Shown here in pieces: positions 26,330 to 37,569 of a stretch of DNA of 64,000 bases; within the stretch, counting starts at the first letter, position 1; each line of letters begins with the position of its first letter. The stretch lies in assembly GCF_008831285.2 (NCBI RefSeq), contig NC_045140.1, positions 21,450,370 to 21,514,369 on the forward strand, written 5' to 3'. The position numbers were made by a program, and so were the translations under genes. Under the pieces are notes generated by a model. It had not been told where the DNA came from. It worked only from the letters and a program-made list of their open reading frames with translations, and searched no databases. This stretch comes from Nymphaea colorata. Its lineage: Eukaryota; Streptophyta; Magnoliopsida; Nymphaeales; Nymphaeaceae.

Positions 26330-27998
26330 AACTGTTAGAACTCATGGAGTAGACAAAAAGAAAAAAAATAAAAAGTAACCAAAATGAATGGAAAAGAGGG
26401 CCCCAATGGGAAAAAAACTTATGAAATTAACAAAACATACAGGACATAACTTCTACACAGTAATTTCACAAGACACATTGAAAAAGACATGAAAGCCTGT
26501 TACTCAAAATCGAAGCACAAGCACATATACACAAAGTACCATGAGGAGAGGGCCCTAACCACAAAACACTTATGAAATTAAACAAGACGAAGACGTACAA
26601 GACATAATTTCTACAGCAGTAGCTTCACAAGATACATTGAAAAAAACATGAAAGCCTGTTACTCAACATGGATCCACAAGCACGTATACACAAAGCATCG
26701 TATCACGGTCCAAATCTGCAACTTCAAGTGATAGTGATTGAAAGAAAATGAGTCTTTAAGAACCAGAATAGCAAGATCAGTTTCACAAACATCACTAGCA
26801 TTCAACATTCATCAAGTAGCTTTTCCCAGTAAATTTTGTTGTTAAATATGATATGCTTTCTTTTATAGACAAAACTTTTTATTTTCTACCATGTATAAAT
26901 ATTTAACGTCTCAAAATATACACACAAACTACCAAAATAATGCCCTGATAATTCAGAAAAAGTGAAACATAATGCACATGGCATATCACAAAATGCAGAT
27001 AACCGTGTTGGATGATAATAATTTTTCTTCACACACGATTCGCTATTTACCTCAACCGGAATCCCCATGATCAATCATATTTTGAGTGGCATAAAAAGGA
27101 GAGACGGTTTTCCTCAATTTGTAAGAAAAAACTTACGTAAAGATACACTGACAAAGCGTGTTCTTAATCAATTGTTCGCTACATCATATAAAAACAGGAT
27201 TTTCATATATGAGTCATCTTCAAGCATATGGTACCACTTGATCTCACACATTATAAATTGCGTCACAATGAGGTAATCCCCGCTCAAGGGTGACAACCTT
27301 CACAGACTTTTACGTCATTAATATTTTAAATACAACGATATATGAATGAACTAGGGGTATCAACAAGGTGAAAATTGGTGATTCAGGCAGATACTTCCAC
27401 GGTTCCACCAATGGGGCATTACGTGTTCAATTCTACCGTATTGTGAATAAGTACCTTGGACTTGCAAAGGGGGGAGTCATATTTTCAAATTGAGGTTGAT
27501 AAGCTACAGCTATATCAACCAACCATGACAACATCTGTTCCCAAATCTCAGCAAGGGTCAACTACGATAAGATTCCTATCCACTCAAGCAAATCTGCCAT
27601 ATGGTCTCAACAACCCAAAAAATAAAAAAAACTAAAGCCTCACTGCTCAGTGCTCCTCAAATCTCATGAGTACCCAGCCAAGGAAAAAGCTAAACACTGG
27701 TGAAAATAAACCTCAGCATCAAACAAAAATGAAGAAGCACAGGAAAGGCAAAGGCAGCATCCTTCTGCCGGGAACCAGTTGCCGTAGATTCGGATCAATT
27801 AATCTCTCACGTACCAAATTACAAACGCAACCTCCACAGACGAATCCCAATGGCATTCCGTCTTTATACTAATTTGCACTATGCACAATTCTCGCAGAAA
27901 AAACAAGAGAAGAAGAATAACACAAAGTACACACAGAGCGCAGACGAAGTGAATCCTCAAAAGCCAAAAGGATGGCAGCTAGAGATAGGGCAACTTAC
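26330..27998 (-). other. RPS20: RPS20 5'UTR intron (about 1.7 kb)
   Basis: Runs from the donor after 27999 (CTCTCT then GTAAGT) to a likely acceptor TTTGACAG just upstream of the ATG at 26298 (the exact acceptor near 26325-26333 is inferred). It contains the 26395-26700 duplication. The small + strand frames at 27067 and 27666 have no family features. Leader introns are common in plant ribosomal protein genes. Confidence 0.7.
26395..26700. repeat. tandem duplication, about 152-159-bp unit, in RPS20 intron 1
   Basis: Copy 1 begins AGAGGGCCCC at 26395 and copy 2 begins AGAGGGCCCT at 26547. Shared blocks in the same order include CTTATGAAATTAA, CATAA(C/T)TTCTACA, TTCACAAGA, ACATGAAAGCCTGTTACTCA and ATACACAAAG. 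Small indels make the spacing grow from 151 to 159 across the unit. The copies are roughly 80-85 percent alike by eye, so the duplication is not recent. Confidence 0.88.
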
Positions 27999-28085
27999 AG
28001 AGAGAAGGCACCAACGGCGGCGGTTCACTCCTTGAGCGGCGGAGCTTCCTCCTCTCTCCTATGCAGCGATCGCCAAAACTCGGCA
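27999..28085 (-). other. RPS20: non-coding first exon of RPS20
   Basis: On the - strand a GC-rich leader (GAGGAAGCTCCGCCGCTC onwards) ends CTTCTCTCT before a consensus GTAAGTT donor at 27998-27991. The upper limit is approximate. A telo-box-like AAGCCCTAG lies just upstream on the - strand (28089-28097); AAACCCTA telo-boxes are known in plant ribosomal protein promoters, but this copy is imperfect. Confidence 0.65.
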
Positions 28086-28097
28086 GTTCTAGGGCTT

Positions 28098-30372
28098 CTT
28101 CATAAGACCGGACCATCCGACGGCTCATATGCTTCGCTAGATTAGGATGTAAACAGTTTCGGGTCGGATACAGTTCTTACAGCGTCCAAACAAACGAGTC
28201 GGATTCAGATTTGCGTACAGAAAGCGCAACGCAAATTCCTGTACCTGCGTACTTTTGTGTATACGTTTTTAGGTTGATTTTTAAATCGTCTAAAAAAATT
28301 TATTGACGATTCTCAACATACTGAGAAAAAGAATTATCTAGGTAAAGCAAAACATAAGTTGTCGTTCACTTAAAAAAATAATTTATACATATCGTTTTAT
28401 GAATAAAGTTGTGTGGTACAATTTCAAATCGGTTCATATATTTCATGATATATATAAATATAAAAGTTATATGTATTAGTTTAAACTAAGTAATTAAATT
28501 GGTTAATTGTTCGTCTAAGAGCTAAATGCAGAATTATTTTTCCAAACCAAATGACACCTCAATTATGATCAATGAGACCAATTCATCAGCCTTATATAAT
28601 GTTAGGTCGTTCATTTGAGATAAATATTGCTTGAGATATTCTGTATTGCAGATTGGGTTGTCAACTGGTCAGGGAGATCCGACAAGTGACCCGAAACCAG
28701 ATCGTTTTATCAAAATGCGATACAGGAAAATGTTTTTCATTCTTAAATTGACTCGGACTTGTTTAAGTGTGAAATTGGTACCCGATAAAGTTTGGATCTT
28801 GCCGGTGTCAATTCTGGATTCAGAACCAAGAAATTCTAGTCTACACTGAGTTTGGATCCGACTAAAGGTCAAATCTGGTATAGGATGGATTGGACCCTTG
28901 ATTCCAACAATTACATTTAGAATCAAGAGAATCTTTTTTTTTTTAACCATAATTTCAGAAGATAGGTTTTTGTAACCATCTATAAATTCACTGTTATAAG
29001 CCTAACGTTTCCTAGCGACCCTAGAATTAGGGTCCTGAGCAGATATTACATTGTTTCTAATGTTTCATACATCCGTTTAAAGTTTAGAAGAGATGCATAA
29101 ACAACCCCAGTATCTAGGATGTATGCATAAAACTAAAATTTTGTTTGCTTCAAGAACTGGATGAAACTAGCAGAATTCATTTTATTGGCATTATGCAATA
29201 GGGAACACTTTTCAGTCACTTTAGAAATATGTGCAGGCTTTCCCCTTCTACCTGTCCAAAGGAACTCACCTTTTTCCTAACCTTAGGTCAGGACAGGTAA
29301 GGGAAAGGAGAGCCCCCCGCCCGCAGCTCCATACGGCAGGTCCACCTGCGACGAAAGAGATAAGGCTGACAATTGAAGCCCCGGCCACTTCATGGAGCCC
29401 TTGGCTATATATATATATCATCCAAACAAAAATTAGGCTTTAAAAAATCGAAAACTTGGTTTTTGTCATGCCATCTAAACATACTCTTTGAAAACTCATT
29501 TAACAAAATGATTTAACCGGACTAGGTTTAAATAAAAACCTTTTCTTTTTTAAAGAATTCATCCAAACGCTGCCAAAAACTTCACATATATTCCTTATTT
29601 TGTATATAGCCCACAAGTAGCTCTTAAACAAAATAACCTGCAGATTCGAGCTGTGTTAGTTAAAACATTCTTTTAAACTGGGCTGGTGAAGCTTTGAATT
29701 GATCATTTGGTTGATTCTGAAGCGGTTGTAAACTGTTGATGGATATTTTATTTGAAAGATATATGAAAATGTCAAAAAAAGATAGATGAGAATTTTTTTT
29801 TATTATAAATGGATGGCCACCGACGTGCAAATTGAAGTAGTGTGAATGCGGCACCCTAACACACCGAGAGTCTCGGTTGAGTAAAAGCTTTGAGTCTCCT
29901 CTAAAACGTCTCCAAATTACTTCAAATATGAGAAGTCAAATGAAACGTAAAACCTCAAAGTCGACCGGCAACTGGAATATTTTGCCACAGATTTGATGCG
30001 ATTTGAACCGAGGCCCATTTTGAACCAACAATACTAGGAAAAAGAAGAAGGAATTTTAAGTGAGGAGCCGAGCAGTTCCTCTCCGGCACCTCCAAAAGCC
30101 AGGCTCCCCAATTGACCAAGCCGCCGTCTTAGTCAAAACTGTTAGGCCGACCAGTCAGTCCGCTCATCTGACCCGACCATCAACTTCTGTTTACATACTT
30201 GTTTTTTTTTTCGTTGTGACCACACCTCTATGACTATTTCTGATGTACATTTTTCCTTCTTTCCCTATTCTCAATTTACCGGAAACACAACACATGGACA
30301 TTGTGTTCACAATCTTCTTTAGACATTTTCCGCCGCACGACAAAATTCAGGCTCATAAGCCGCTTTCTTTTG

Positions 30373-30407
<35 letters not shown>

Positions 30408-32150
30408 TGGGACTCGTTAACACTTGTTTAACAATAAGCTAAAGTCCACTTAATAACTGATTCAGGATTTACTAGTGCCAATAATTGCCACAAAGTAAAA
30501 ACTGTAAAATGGGGAATGTGGTATCAAAACTATTGCAACATCAGAATTATTTTCCTGCAAATTTGCAAGAGTAATATTTTAGGTGAGCGAGAAGTTAACA
30601 ATCTACCATTCAGAGAAGAAGAAGGCCGAAGATCCTCCTTATTCCCCTTGCCTCCAAGATTGTGGGCCAAACTTGTTTATAAGTATGGCAAGGATGCATT
30701 TCCCATTGTTCCAGTTCTTTCGACTTGTATTTTTTCACTTCCAATGTCTTGAATGGAGACCAAATTCTAGAATCAGCAGAATTACCCTGCTGGAACTGAT
30801 GAAGAAGCCTGTATGTATGTAATTTTAACTTGTAAAATCATGTTAAATATTTTTATTTTTATACAAAAATACTACATTGGAATTTATCTACGTCATGTTT
30901 TGATTATATCTAATGTCACGCCAAAAAACCTGGTTTTTGCCTCCTAAAACCAACCTGATTTTGGGGATGTCGTGGAGGCACTCCCAAAGAGACTAAAGAA
31001 AGCGCAAACAACTTGTGTATGCCGCTAAATTAATGAAAAGGAAACCCTCAATAATGTTCTTTCCCAGAAAGTGGTAAGTATATTCCCCAGTTGGCACAGG
31101 TTCCTCAATAATTAATCTAAACAAAAACTCTCCAGAGAAACACGGATCTTGCTTTCTCTCTCTGATCTTTTCCTTGCAAACTTTTTTATTCCAACGTATC
31201 AATAATCAGGGCTGGAGTTGGACATTTTAGTGGCCATGATCAACCTCAAATCAAATGCCTTCACTTTATGAACTCAATCATACGTCAGGCACCACCAAAC
31301 GCCATCCGCCCTCTCTTTCTTCTTCAAAGATAATCAAAGAGGGAGAGGGAGAGGGAGTGCGCGCGTGTGCCTTTTCATGATAGAACACGAAAAGTCTCTC
31401 CAATTCGCGAACTAAATCACGCTTCCCACCATCGGCCAAACGCGTCACCAGAAAGATCGCACCCCCCCACCCCCCCCCCCCCGGCCCGCAGTAATCAATT
31501 TTCAAAGAAGGTTTTTTTTCATAATATGACGAATATTCCCCCTCGCGTTCAGATTGGGAATCGTCCTCGATGCGGAGAAATGTACGCGCCGAGGGAGGGT
31601 CACCCATCTCAGCCGTCCAAGTCATAAAAAGCAACGGCCCACCCGCGGCCACGACAACTCCCTGAAGGCGACGGACCAGAAAGAAAACAAAATCCCCACA
31701 ACCACTCTCGCTTTTTCCTATCCGCAAGAAGGACGACGACGACGACGACGACGAAAAGCTGCGTCTCCTTCCTCCCCCGATTTTCCGTTTACGAATACGA
31801 GCGGCGACGGGTTACGACGCCGCGGTCGTCTTCTCAGAATCCAGAAAGATCGACGGACGCCCTGCCCTCCATGGAAAAAAGAACACGAAAAAAAAAAATC
31901 CATAGAGAAAACTTGAGATTAAATAAGAAAAAAGTCGAAAGCAATTTGATCGGAGATTGATGGATCTGAAATTTTAGACGAAGAAAATTCTGGTCCGAGT
32001 TCGCGAGTAAAGAAGAGGATAGATGGAAAGAGGAAAGGGATCTCGCTAATTCCGTAAGAAGAGAACCTGGAAATATTGATTCTCGATCACTAGCACCGGG
32101 ATACCAGAAATTAACAAATAGAAAGACGAAAAGAAGGCGGCGATCGGGCC
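28098..32150. other. spacer between RPS20 and the HHO gene
   Basis: No gene recognised. 28.14-28.95 kb has degenerate GGATTCAGATT/GATCCG phrases of the same style as those near 38 and 59 kb. 29.2-29.4 kb has a small GC-richer patch. There is an (AT)n run at 30375-30404 and a poly-C run near 31470-31482. The 149-residue - strand frame at 31278-31727 has no family features and overlaps low-complexity DNA. Confidence 0.5.
30375..30404. repeat. (AT)n microsatellite
   Basis: Uninterrupted alternating AT of about 30 bases. Confidence 0.9.
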
Positions 32151-32492
32151 ACAGCTCTGTATGTATGATCCATGCCTTCACAGCAAATGAGGGAAAAGTT
32201 TTGTGTGTTTTCTTCTTCCATATACTCAGCCAAGATGATACAGAAACCTCAGTAGCAACTCGAAAATTGAAGAGGGATATCCGAAAAACAAAACAAGAAA
32301 AGAAAGGTCGATCCGATAAAAACCGATAGATCGGAGAGATCTATCCACGGATCTGAACCGTGCCATCGGGTTCTTTCTTTTACACACAATTCTTCTCATG
32401 TATCCTGTCTCTCTTCACGCTCCTCTTGTTTTTTTTTGTTCCCGGTCATAATTCTCAGAGAAAAAGAGAGAGGGAGACAAAGGAGGAATAAT

Positions 32493-32513
32493 TCACGATC
32501 ACGATCACGATCA
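32493..32513 (-). repeat. hexanucleotide (TCGTGA)n repeat carrying the HHO stop codon
   Basis: On the - strand the gene ends GAG TGA, followed by TCG TGA three more times, so four TGA codons lie in the same frame, alternating with TCG. The repeat therefore begins exactly at the terminator of the HHO frame. Confidence 0.9.
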
Positions 32514-34078
32514 CTCAGAAATTTCCTCCGACCTACATCCCTGCTGGTGCCCCTTCCAACTGTAGCTCTCGGATTTAGTCTCTTCGTCATCATCGTCGTC
32601 GTCTTCTCTGCTTTCGTGGCTCACCCTCTGGTTACCGGAGAACTGGAGGGGGCCCTGAGGAGACGCCGACTGTGCAGGGCTCTGCTTCAGACTCTGGGGG
32701 TTCCGGCTTCCCTGCGTAGAGTACTCATGGGGCACCCAGATTCCGCCCAACATGACAAGTGGGTTCGACTGCTGGCTGCCGGCCGGCGCCGGGGGACCGA
32801 CGTTTGCCCTTCGGGTGTGCAATCTATATTTCTGAAAACCATTTGATGTGGAAAAACATTAGGTCCTTGCAATCGGAGAAGAGGAACCAAAGGAAAAATG
32901 GTGGGTGAAAGGAGTCGGAGCTCACCTGTAAATGACTCTTCACTTCGTCGTTCGTCAGACCGTCCACCTTCATCAATTCTCTAATCTGTTTGGGCGTAGC
33001 CACTTCAAGAAACCAACCGGAAAATTTTTTAGCGACAACGGATCGATGAGGCATGACATGAGGCTGAAATTGAATCTGGATAACTAAAAATAAAAGACGA
33101 CGCTATTTGAAGCAGAACATTGGTGATTATGTTACCTTGAGCACCACCTAATTGTTGCAACGCATTGACGAAGCGTCTGTGCAGCTCCGGCGACCAGCAT
33201 CGGCGGGCCTTCCTTTGGGCCTGCTGGGATTGCGTGCCGGATTGGACCGGAGAAGACGATTGAGCTCCGCAGTTGGGCTTGGATTCGGTGGATAAAGAGA
33301 GATCGGCGGATACCTCCTTCTCCTCTTTGGAAGCCGCGGCAAAAGCGGAATTTTCTTTGAAATGAAGGAAGGCTGCTCTGCTCCGATTCATGGAGAATTT
33401 GTGAGAATTTGCAGATTGAACAGACTCTTCATCCATCCTCTGCAGCACCCAAAGAAGATGAGTCAGTTCCTCTCGAACAGATCGACTGGAAAAAAAAAAA
33501 AAAAAAAAAACCATTTTTTGAGAAAGGTACCTCATTTCTCATGTCAGGAGAATCAAGGTGGTTGTCGCTCCACAGCTGAGCGGAACGCATCCAGTTCATC
33601 TTATCCCTGCAATCCTTCTCCTCCCTCAGGAAACCATCTCCCTTCTCCTCATCGTCCGAGGAACATTTCTTCACTGGTATGAATTCTTCGAGAACCGGGC
33701 GGCCCATTCTGCATTGTTGCTTCATCTGCTGCTTCACATTCTCGATAGCTACAGAGAAAGACGCAATAGAAAATTCAATTCAGGCAAACAGATTAGAAAA
33801 ATAAACGCAAAAAACCATCGAATCCTCAGAGAGAGGGAAGGGGGAAGGAAAAGGAGGAAGGAAGGACGGACGTGAGGGTGACCTTCATTGACGAGCTGCA
33901 TGCACAAAGGAAGCTCCCTCTTGAAGGCGTCAATCTTCTTCCTCTCTTCTTCCAAGCACTTGAGTCTCTCTTCCAAGCCGCCTCCGTCTCCCCCTACAAA
34001 CTGCTCCATCGATAACCCAGCGCCCTTCTTCTTGGCCGGTGGCTTGTAGTCCAAATTCAGCTCGAGAGGAGATCCCAT
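32511..34078 (-). CDS. HHO: NIGT1/HHO-family GARP (G2-like MYB) transcriptional repressor, EFM-like
   Basis: Members of this family are nuclear repressors linking nitrate and phosphate status, or flowering time, to gene expression. Five exons, 34078-33883, 33748-33531, 33439-33136, 33002-32926 and 32831-32511, join in frame to 371 aa. The N-terminus holds LELNL (residues 5-9), an LxLxL EAR repression motif. The family's coiled-coil-like region follows ([20 protein letters not shown], then [20 protein letters not shown], about 35-75) and [19 protein letters not shown] is typical of the EFM branch. The single MYB-like DNA-binding domain lies at about 207-272 ([50 protein letters not shown]) with the SHLQKYR signature; two introns interrupt it. 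The tail is acidic (Asp run) and Ser-rich. An in-frame ATG six codons earlier (34096) is possible. The 91-base intron 2 contains a 21-base T run. Confidence 0.95.
33490..33510 (-). repeat. poly(T) tract (sense strand) in HHO intron 2
   Basis: A run of 21 A on the + strand is T on the coding strand. It lies upstream of the functional acceptor at 33440 and probably serves as its pyrimidine tract. A nearer AG at 33486 would leave an intron of only 45 bases and a shifted frame. Confidence 0.9.
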
Positions 34079-34260
34079 CTTCTTCTTATTCTTCACCCCC
34101 TTGTTCCTCTCTTACAGAGAAAAGAACGACCCACAGATTGAACCCGCCCAAGTGGGATTTTAACGAAAGGAAAAAGAAGGAGAGGGAATCAAAGATCCGG
34201 TAGAAACCCACAATGAGAGAGAAGAAACCGAGGACAAGAAGAAAAGATAATTTGAGAAGA

Positions 34261-34284
34261 TTCTCTCTCTCTCTCTCTCTCTCT
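34261..34284. repeat. (CT)n microsatellite in the HHO leader
   Basis: A CT run on the + strand (GA in the sense strand), about 180 bases upstream of the HHO start codon, within the probable 5' leader or core promoter. Confidence 0.9.
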
Positions 34285-34359
34285 TATAATCAAAAGGAGG
34301 GGTTCAGAAGCAAGAGACGCTTGTCAGGGTCGTGGCGTCGCATAATTCTCCCACTATAT

Positions 34360-34830
34360 CCCCAGAATCTCCGCCTATAAAACCGCGTCGGAAAACCGTC
34401 CTCTCTACCACCACTCCACCGGAATCCCATAAACCGATCGATCGCATATGGAATCTCTATCACCCTAGAATATCGTTCTCCCCCACCCCTATTTAAGAAA
34501 AAAGAAAAAAATTTAGGAGGCTGTCGCACAAGTAAAAAAGGAAAAAGGTTGGTGTTTTTAATGCCCCGAGCGGGTTCCGGACCAAGCAGTAGAGATTGTT
34601 TTTTCACGGGAACGCCCCACCGCCTCTGCTGTATGCCCAAATTGCCCTATCTAAAGGGAGGGAGACTTTCGGTACAACGCCTCAAGGAATGTTTAATGAG
34701 GCCATGTGCGGACCTGATGCGGACACGTGGTTCAGATTCTTTGGATAAGTGGCGGAGATTCTAGACCGGGGGCTTCTTTTCTCTGCGTCTCGGATTCGAT
34801 AGATAGATGGTGGTGGACACGTGGCAACGG
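34360..34830 (-). promoter_or_regulatory. HHO promoter with two G-boxes and repeated GATTC/GAATC motifs
   Basis: Two copies of GGACACGTGG occur at 34721-34730 and 34815-34824; each has a palindromic CACGTG core, as in G-boxes and ABREs. AGATTCT occurs at 34734-34740 and 34756-34762, and GAATCT at 34365-34370 and 34449-34454. GATTC/GAATC is the core of sites reported for NIGT1/HHO proteins themselves, so feedback control is plausible. That these sites are used is inference. Confidence 0.5.
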
Positions 34831-34921
34831 CATCTTCCGCCCCTCTCCCTGACCCAAGAGGTTTATGGTCCGAGTCTTTATTCGTTGCATTTGGTACAAA
34901 AACTTTGGGGGATAAGGATTC

Positions 34922-34924
<3 letters not shown>

Positions 34925-34959
<35 letters not shown>
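34925..34959. repeat. (CT)n microsatellite
   Basis: An uninterrupted CT run of about 35 bases, upstream of the HHO promoter motifs. Confidence 0.92.
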
Positions 34960-34962
<3 letters not shown>

Positions 34963-35561
34963 TGGAGCGGATGGCATGGGCCCCAGCAATTTTTTTCATA
35001 AGATTTTATCTTATGGGTGGCAGAAGGGTAGGAGGAGATGCTCGCTAGCGCTAGACGACGAAGGAGGCTTCCTTCCTAGCCATCAGATTCTCCCCCCCTT
35101 CCAGTTCCCACCAGACCAGAGTGCCGGTATCTTCCTCGGTCCCCCGCCCGCCCGCCCATTTTACCCGAATTGCCCTCCTTCTCTGTCCTTTCCCAAGCTT
35201 GTTCTGACCCCATCCCACGTCCTCCGGATCCGTTCCCCTTGTTCTCGGGCGTGGTTGATAAAACCGTCCCCCTGTTCTCCTTTGGAAACACGAACGCAAG
35301 ATCCACGCGTCCTGGCTGGCTGTGGATAAGAAGCATGCGTGTCGCGCAACAGAGGCTAGAGGTCTCTCTCTCGCATTGTTCGAAATGACAATATTGTCCT
35401 CGAGTGGGTCGTCTCCATAATTTAATGCACACGGTCAAAAACAAAAGCAGGAAAAGCTCGAAGCCGCGTGGGCGAGAGGGAGGGAAGAGTAATTTGGGGC
35501 AAGAAGTGCGGTCGCCAAAGAGGCAGAGGCAGGTGGGTGGGAATTGGGGTATGAATAAATA

Positions 35562-35585
35562 TTTGCTTTGCTTTGCTTTGCTTTG
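35562..35585. repeat. (CTTTG)n pentanucleotide repeat
   Basis: Nearly five perfect tandem copies of a TTTGC/CTTTG unit. Confidence 0.9.
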
Positions 35586-37545
35586 TTGAGAGAAAAGAAA
35601 GGGGGGAGGATTCGGAGCCAGCCAGCGCTCGGGTCGCCGCGTAAGTTAGAATATGGTGACGTGGGGGGGAGAGAATACGGCGGGGCCCGCGCTGGATTCT
35701 CTCCCGCTCCTCGCCACTGAGTCGTGGGTCCCATCTGTTCCTTTCCCCCTTAAATCGGCATCTTACATCTGCTCCTGGTGGCGCCAAAACCATCGCCTGT
35801 CGGCTATCGGTCGTCCTAATCCCTGGCTCCCACTCCCTTAATTTACTAAAACACCCCTACCCTTTTTTCTAATGGACAAGTTGGTGGGTTAAAATATGCG
35901 AGCCAGGTCCAAAGGAGCTTCAGCTTCGAAACGCTCGCCACAGTTAAGTTGAATATGGTCTTTCGTGTTTTATATATCTGAAGACAATTGGGTCTAACCT
36001 ACTCCGAGAAGCGAGCGAGCGATTCACCTACCAATCCATCCTCGAAAGGATAACCGTCCACTGTTTTGGGCAACTTACGGAGAATGACTGGATGACGGTG
36101 AGATGCATGAGGGTGTTTCGGTAACACATGTTGCAAGTGGAGGACGTGGCCGTTCGAGGATGCTGACTCTGACCTTTGAACGCCCGAGCGTCGTCCATTC
36201 TGGAACACTTCAGTTCCATTTAACAATTCTTTTTCCTTTTTCTTTTTTAGAAGAAGAAAACAATCCCAGGAGAGAGAGGCAAGATCTCTGCAATCTTATC
36301 TGCAAACGCCAAAAGGGTTTGACTTTTTCTTCCCCGAACATTCACGCGGCCAAAGAATCTTGTGCTCCAAAAAACCAACTAAATGACCATCTAGAAGAAA
36401 AACATTTAACATCAGTTGAACAATTATTTTCGATGTTAGATGGAAAGGAAAAAACTTTTTACGAGAGTCGATCTCCCATTATCAGAAGGTAAGCAGTACC
36501 ACTCATAGAAGACTCTGAAAGCAAAAAATAAATAAATAAATAACGGATTTTGCGTTATACACAAAATCTGAAGGCCAAAAAGATAACTTACCCTTTTTTT
36601 TTTTTTTTTGTCCTCTATAAAGTGGTCCTTTTCGTATTTCTCCCCAAATTCATTCAGGGCTTTAATTTGAAAGCGATGAGCGATGCAGATGTGCTGTGTT
36701 TTATGTGTTGCCACGTTCAGTTACGCACGTGCCCTATACAGATGGCCGGCTCTTATTGGAAGGTTCAGGCTCACCCCCATATGGCAATGGCAAAGGCAAA
36801 GTGAGAAAGAAAGGTTGGTGGGGCCGGGGATGGGGAGAGGTGGAGATAGAAAATCCTTCTTGTATTTTTTTTTTTTCTTTCCATCTTCGAATCTTAATGT
36901 CAGGTGCGCTTTCCTCTCAATGAGACTCCAAAGTAAAAAAAGTTACGCCAATGAACTTTCCTAGTAAATGCAGCAGCTCAAGAGGAGAACTCCGGCCTTT
37001 GAAGACTGCATGCACGCCAATGAACTTTCACCAATTTTTCCCCATCATAAATCCTATTCTTCAAAGAGAAGAGGGAGAACAAAGCCTCAGCTGATTCCCT
37101 CCTCCTCCTTACAAGTAGTTGAAAAGGGGGAAAAATTCACTTATTCCATCCACATATCCTCCTCCTAAAAAGCCCACAAAAGGTGTATGAAAGCTTTACG
37201 TAAATGTTATTCCTCTGAAACCGGTCCATCTGATTTCTTCAGCTTCACTCATACGTTGCTTCTTTCGGAGTCCAACATCATCGTCTCCCGACGTCTCTCC
37301 TTTCTTTTTTTATGTGCCCAACATTTCTTGGAGAGCAGAGGTCAAACTGCGGCAACATCGATCCAACCAATTCCTTCTTTCGTGCACCATTATTCAATTT
37401 TAAATTCATATCATATCTTCATACGCCTCTTCAAGTTCTTCTGATTTTTGTCTCTGAATCTTCATGGATCGACATCCAAAACATTTTCATTTCGAAGAAG
37501 AAAGAATTAGATCCAATTAAATTCCAAAACCTGCATTTCACAGTT

Positions 37546-37569
37546 AAAAAAAAAAAAAAAAAAAAAAAA
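37546..37569. repeat. poly(A) tract
   Basis: A run of 24 A. It could be the tail of an old retroposed sequence or a simple slippage tract. No retroelement coding region was seen upstream of it. Confidence 0.9.

Noticed and set aside
31278..31727. A 149-residue - strand frame with Gly-rich and Ser-rich parts.
   Set aside because: Overlaps poly-C and GA-rich simple sequence, with no domain and no splice partners.
33440..33530. An alternative acceptor (CCAG ending at 33486) right after the T tract in HHO intron 2.
   Set aside because: It would make a 45-base intron, below the usual plant minimum, and leads to a stop after 18 codons. The acceptor at 33440 restores the frame into the MYB domain.
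35076..35793. Several 100-123-residue frames on the - strand.
   Set aside because: They lie in a GC-rich block where stop codons are rare on both strands; no family motifs.
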